Positions 4,776-6,672 of a DNA stretch of 6,672 nucleotides are shown piece by piece; position 1 is the first letter of the stretch, and the number at the start of each line of letters is the position of its first letter. The translations under genes were made by a program, and so were the position numbers. Under the pieces are notes generated by a model. The model saw only the letters and a program-made list of their open reading frames with translations, searched no databases and had not been told where the DNA came from. The stretch is from Clostridia bacterium (GTDB lineage Bacteria; Bacillota_A; Clostridia; Christensenellales; Aristaeellaceae): contig JAFQEB010000102.1 of NCBI GenBank assembly GCA_017399225.1, positions 1 through 6,672 of the forward strand. The letters run 5' to 3'.

Positions 4776-6672
4776 ATGACCAACGTTGCCAAGAAGAAGG
4801 AATTTCCGGCATTCCTGGTGCTGACGATCATTGCGCTGGTGGCGGCCGTCGTGCTGGCCCTGACCAACGAAGTGACCAAGGGCCCCATCGCGGAGCACGC
4901 CAACCGTGCGCGCACGGAGGCCTTCAACGCCGTGCTGCCCGCCGCGTCCTACGAGGAGGCGGAGATCCCCGCGGGCCACGACAGCGTGTCTGCGCTGTTC
5001 AAGGCTAAGGATGAATCCGGCGCGGATGTGGGCTACACCGTCGTGGCCTCTGCGTCCGGCTATGCGGGCCCCGTGGCCGTGACCCTGGGCGTGGATCCGC
5101 AGGGCATGGTGACCGGCGCTGTCATCGGCGATACCAGCTTTGCTGAGACCGCCGGCTTTGGTATGCGTTGGAAGGAGGAGACGAACCGCTGGGAGCAGTT
5201 CAAGTCTATCGATACGGCCAACGGCGGCAGCATCGAGGCCATCTCCGGCGCGACGGTGACCTCCAATGCCGTGCTGAATGCCACCAATGCGGGCGTCAAC
5301 TGCGTCAACGAGGTCAGGGGCGTTTCCGCCCGTGATGTGGTCGCCAAGGGTGCCCCTGCGGCCAAGCCCATCGAGACCGTGACCCTGACCGGCGATATCC
5401 ACGAGGGCAGCGCGCCCGGCTATCTGGGCGCGGAGGTGCGCGTCCAGCTGACGATGGATGACGCGAACGTGGTGACCGGCCTGGCGATCGACTCCACCAG
5501 CCAGACCCCCGGCTTCGGTACCCGCGCGATGGAGGAGCCCGAGTTCGCCAAGCAGTTCGAGGGCCAGAGCGCGCCCTTCGAGCTGGGCAAGAATATCGAC
5601 GGCCTGTCCGGTGCGACCATTACCTCCCAGGCTGTGGTGGAAGCGGTCAACGCGGCCTGCGCCGCCCCCGCCAACCCCGATGCTGTGCCCTTTGATCTGG
5701 GCGGCAAGGAAGAGGAGCCCTCCGTGGAGACCTCTGCCAAGCCCGTTCCCGCCGGTGCGCGGACTGCCGCGGCCCCCGGCTTCGTGGGCGAGGACGTCCG
5801 TGTGACCCTGACCCTGGATGAGTCCGGCGCGATCGCGACCCTCGACATCGACGTGAGCGACCAGGTACCCCCGGCCTGTGACCTGGTGCTGGCGGATAGC
5901 TTCGTGAACCAGTTTATCGGCAAGACCGGCCCCTTCGTCAAGGGTGAAAATGTGGATATCGTGAGCGGCGCGACCTTCACCTCCGACGGCGTGATCAATG
6001 CGGTCAACGCTGCGCTGGAGGCCCCTGCCGCTGAGGCTTCTGATGCCGAGGTGCTGAAGAGCAGCGCTGTGGGCTTTGTGGGCGAGGACGTGCGCGTGAA
6101 CGTGACCCTCGACGCTGAGGGCGCGATTGCGACGCTGGAGATTGACGTGAGCGATCAGGTTCCCCCGGCCTGCGACCTGGTGCTGGCGGAAGAGTTCGTC
6201 AACCAGTTTGTCGGCAAGAAGGGCCCGTTTGTGAAGGGCGAAAATGTGGACGGCGTGACCGGCGCGACCTTCACTTCTGACGGCGTCATTGCTGCGCTGA
6301 ACAAGCTGTTCCCGGCTGAGGAAGCCGTGGAGGAAGCCCCTGCTGCCGAGGTGCTGAAGAGCAGCGCCGTGGGCTTTGTGGGCGAGGATGTGCGCGTGAA
6401 CGTGACCCTCGACGCTGAGGGTGCGATCGCGACGCTGGATATCGACGTGAGCGATCAGGTGCCCCCGGCCTGCGACCTGGTGCTGGCGGATAGCTTCGTC
6501 AACCAGTTTGTCGGCAAGAAGGGCCCGTTCGTGAAGGGCGAAAATGTGGACGGTGTGACCGGCGCGACCTTCACCTCTGACGGCGTGATCGCCGCGCTGA
6601 ACAAGCTGTTCCCGGCTGAGGAGGCCGTGGAAGAAGCCCCCGCTGCCGAGGTGCTGAAGAGCAGCGCCGTGG
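4776..6672 (+). CDS. Membrane-anchored multi-FMN-binding-domain protein (3' truncated)
   Basis: The frame is open for 632 codons to the window end, with no stop. The ATG at 4776 follows AAGGAGG (4761-4767) at 8 bases. Residues 1-10 are basic (KKK at 6-8) and 11-30 form one membrane helix, so the rest lies outside the membrane. It resembles the RnfG/NqrC-type FMN-binding domain repeated: motifs SGATVT (157-162), SGATIT (278-283), SGATFT (397-402), TGATFT (495-500) and TGATFT (595-600). The last threonine of each (T162, T283, T402, T500, T600) is the expected site of phosphoester-linked FMN added by ApbE. Domains 1 and 2 keep the glycine loop (ETAGFG 124-129, QTPGFG 243-248). Domains 3-5 have QVPPAC instead, with C368, C466 and C566. 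Ala/Glu/Pro-rich linkers separate the domains. A sixth unit starts at 624. Likely role: a multi-flavin wire for extracytosolic electron transfer. Electron donor and acceptor are unknown. Confidence 0.92.
   Translation, partial: MTNVAKKKEFPAFLVLTIIALVAAVVLALTNEVTKGPIAEHANRARTEAFNAVLPAASYEEAEIPAGHDSVSALFKAKDESGADVGYTVVASASGYAGPVAVTLGVDPQGMVTGAVIGDTSFAETAGFGMRWKEETNRWEQFKSIDTANGGSIEAISGATVTSNAVLNATNAGVNCVNEVRGVSARDVVAKGAPAAKPIETVTLTGDIHEGSAPGYLGAEVRVQLTMDDANVVTGLAIDSTSQTPGFGTRAMEEPEFAKQFEGQSAPFELGKNIDGLSGATITSQAVVEAVNAACAAPANPDAVPFDLGGKEEEPSVETSAKPVPAGARTAAAPGFVGEDVRVTLTLDESGAIATLDIDVSDQVPPACDLVLADSFVNQFIGKTGPFVKGENVDIVSGATFTSDGVINAVNAALEAPAAEASDAEVLKSSAVGFVGEDVRVNVTLDAEGAIATLEIDVSDQVPPACDLVLAEEFVNQFVGKKGPFVKGENVDGVTGATFTSDGVIAALNKLFPAEEAVEEAPAAEVLKSSAVGFVGEDVRVNVTLDAEGAIATLDIDVSDQVPPACDLVLADSFVNQFVGKKGPFVKGENVDGVTGATFTSDGVIAALNKLFPAEEAVEEAPAAEVLKSSAV
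6045..6672 (+). repeat. 300-base tandem repeat inside the multi-FMN gene (2 full units plus start of a third)
   Basis: Unit 1 is 6045-6344, unit 2 is 6345-6644, and a third begins at 6645 and is cut by the window end. The period is exactly 300 bases, 100 codons. Comparing the two full units by eye gives 20 base differences, of which 15 are silent; only three residues change (455/555 E to D, 472/572 E to D, 473/573 E to S). An older, more diverged relative precedes them (domain 3, residues about 335-423), offset by 98 residues. Each unit is one FMN domain plus its acidic linker. Confidence 0.95.

Noticed and set aside
3437..4927. 496-codon open frame on the reverse strand
   Set aside because: It lies opposite apbE and parts of both neighbours, which have clear family motifs and ribosome sites. 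Its His/Gly/Ala-rich translation has no family pattern; it is a by-product of GC-rich codons.
5420..6007. 195-codon reverse frame in the multi-FMN gene
   Set aside because: Ser/Thr/Pro-rich shadow of the repeated coding sequence; the forward frame is open for 632 codons with five motifs in phase.
6045..6672. CRISPR array or non-coding tandem repeat
   Set aside because: The units are long, contiguous, exactly 100 codons and in frame, with mostly silent differences. They are protein domains, not repeat-spacer units.

Overview
The window looks like a chromosomal stretch of a GC-rich anaerobic Gram-positive, most likely a gut member of the Clostridia (Oscillospiraceae/Ruminococcaceae type). The clues are strong AAGGAGG ribosome sites, TTGACA/TATAAT-type promoters, a rubrerythrin, a DUF2975/YozG-type pair, a NusG-domain-II/ApbE/FMN-binding gene set, and hairpin-rich intergenic repeats of a kind I recall from such genomes. 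The taxon is an inference, not read from a diagnostic marker.

Layout: (1) 1-80, the 3' end of a 5S rRNA and its terminator. (2) 81-390, a GC-rich hairpin-rich spacer, then an AT-rich promoter. (3) 391-1419, a DUF2975 membrane protein, a small Cro/C1-type regulator and a terminator. (4) 1435-2125, reverse strand, an XRE regulator fused to a DUF5680-type domain, with its own promoter. (5) 2126-2452, a mosaic intergenic repeat with several hairpins and a copy of the same terminator in opposite orientation. (6) 2486-3078, reverse strand, rubrerythrin with an extended -10 promoter. (7) 3126-6672, forward strand, a three-gene set running off the window end: a NusG-domain-II protein, the flavin transferase lipoprotein ApbE, and a membrane-anchored protein with at least five FMN-binding domains.

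The last region is the most interesting. ApbE attaches FMN covalently to threonines in [S/T]GAT-x-T motifs. The next gene carries five such motifs outside the membrane, and a sixth repeat begins at the window edge. Domains 1-2 look canonical. Domains 3-5 form a separate subtype in which the glycine-rich T-x-G-F-G loop is replaced by a PPAC motif with an invariant cysteine. The last two full units repeat with an exact 300-base period. Together the genes suggest an extracytosolic flavin-based electron-transfer module. The divergent rubrerythrin, a peroxide-reducing enzyme, fits a redox neighbourhood, but a direct link is not shown by the sequence.
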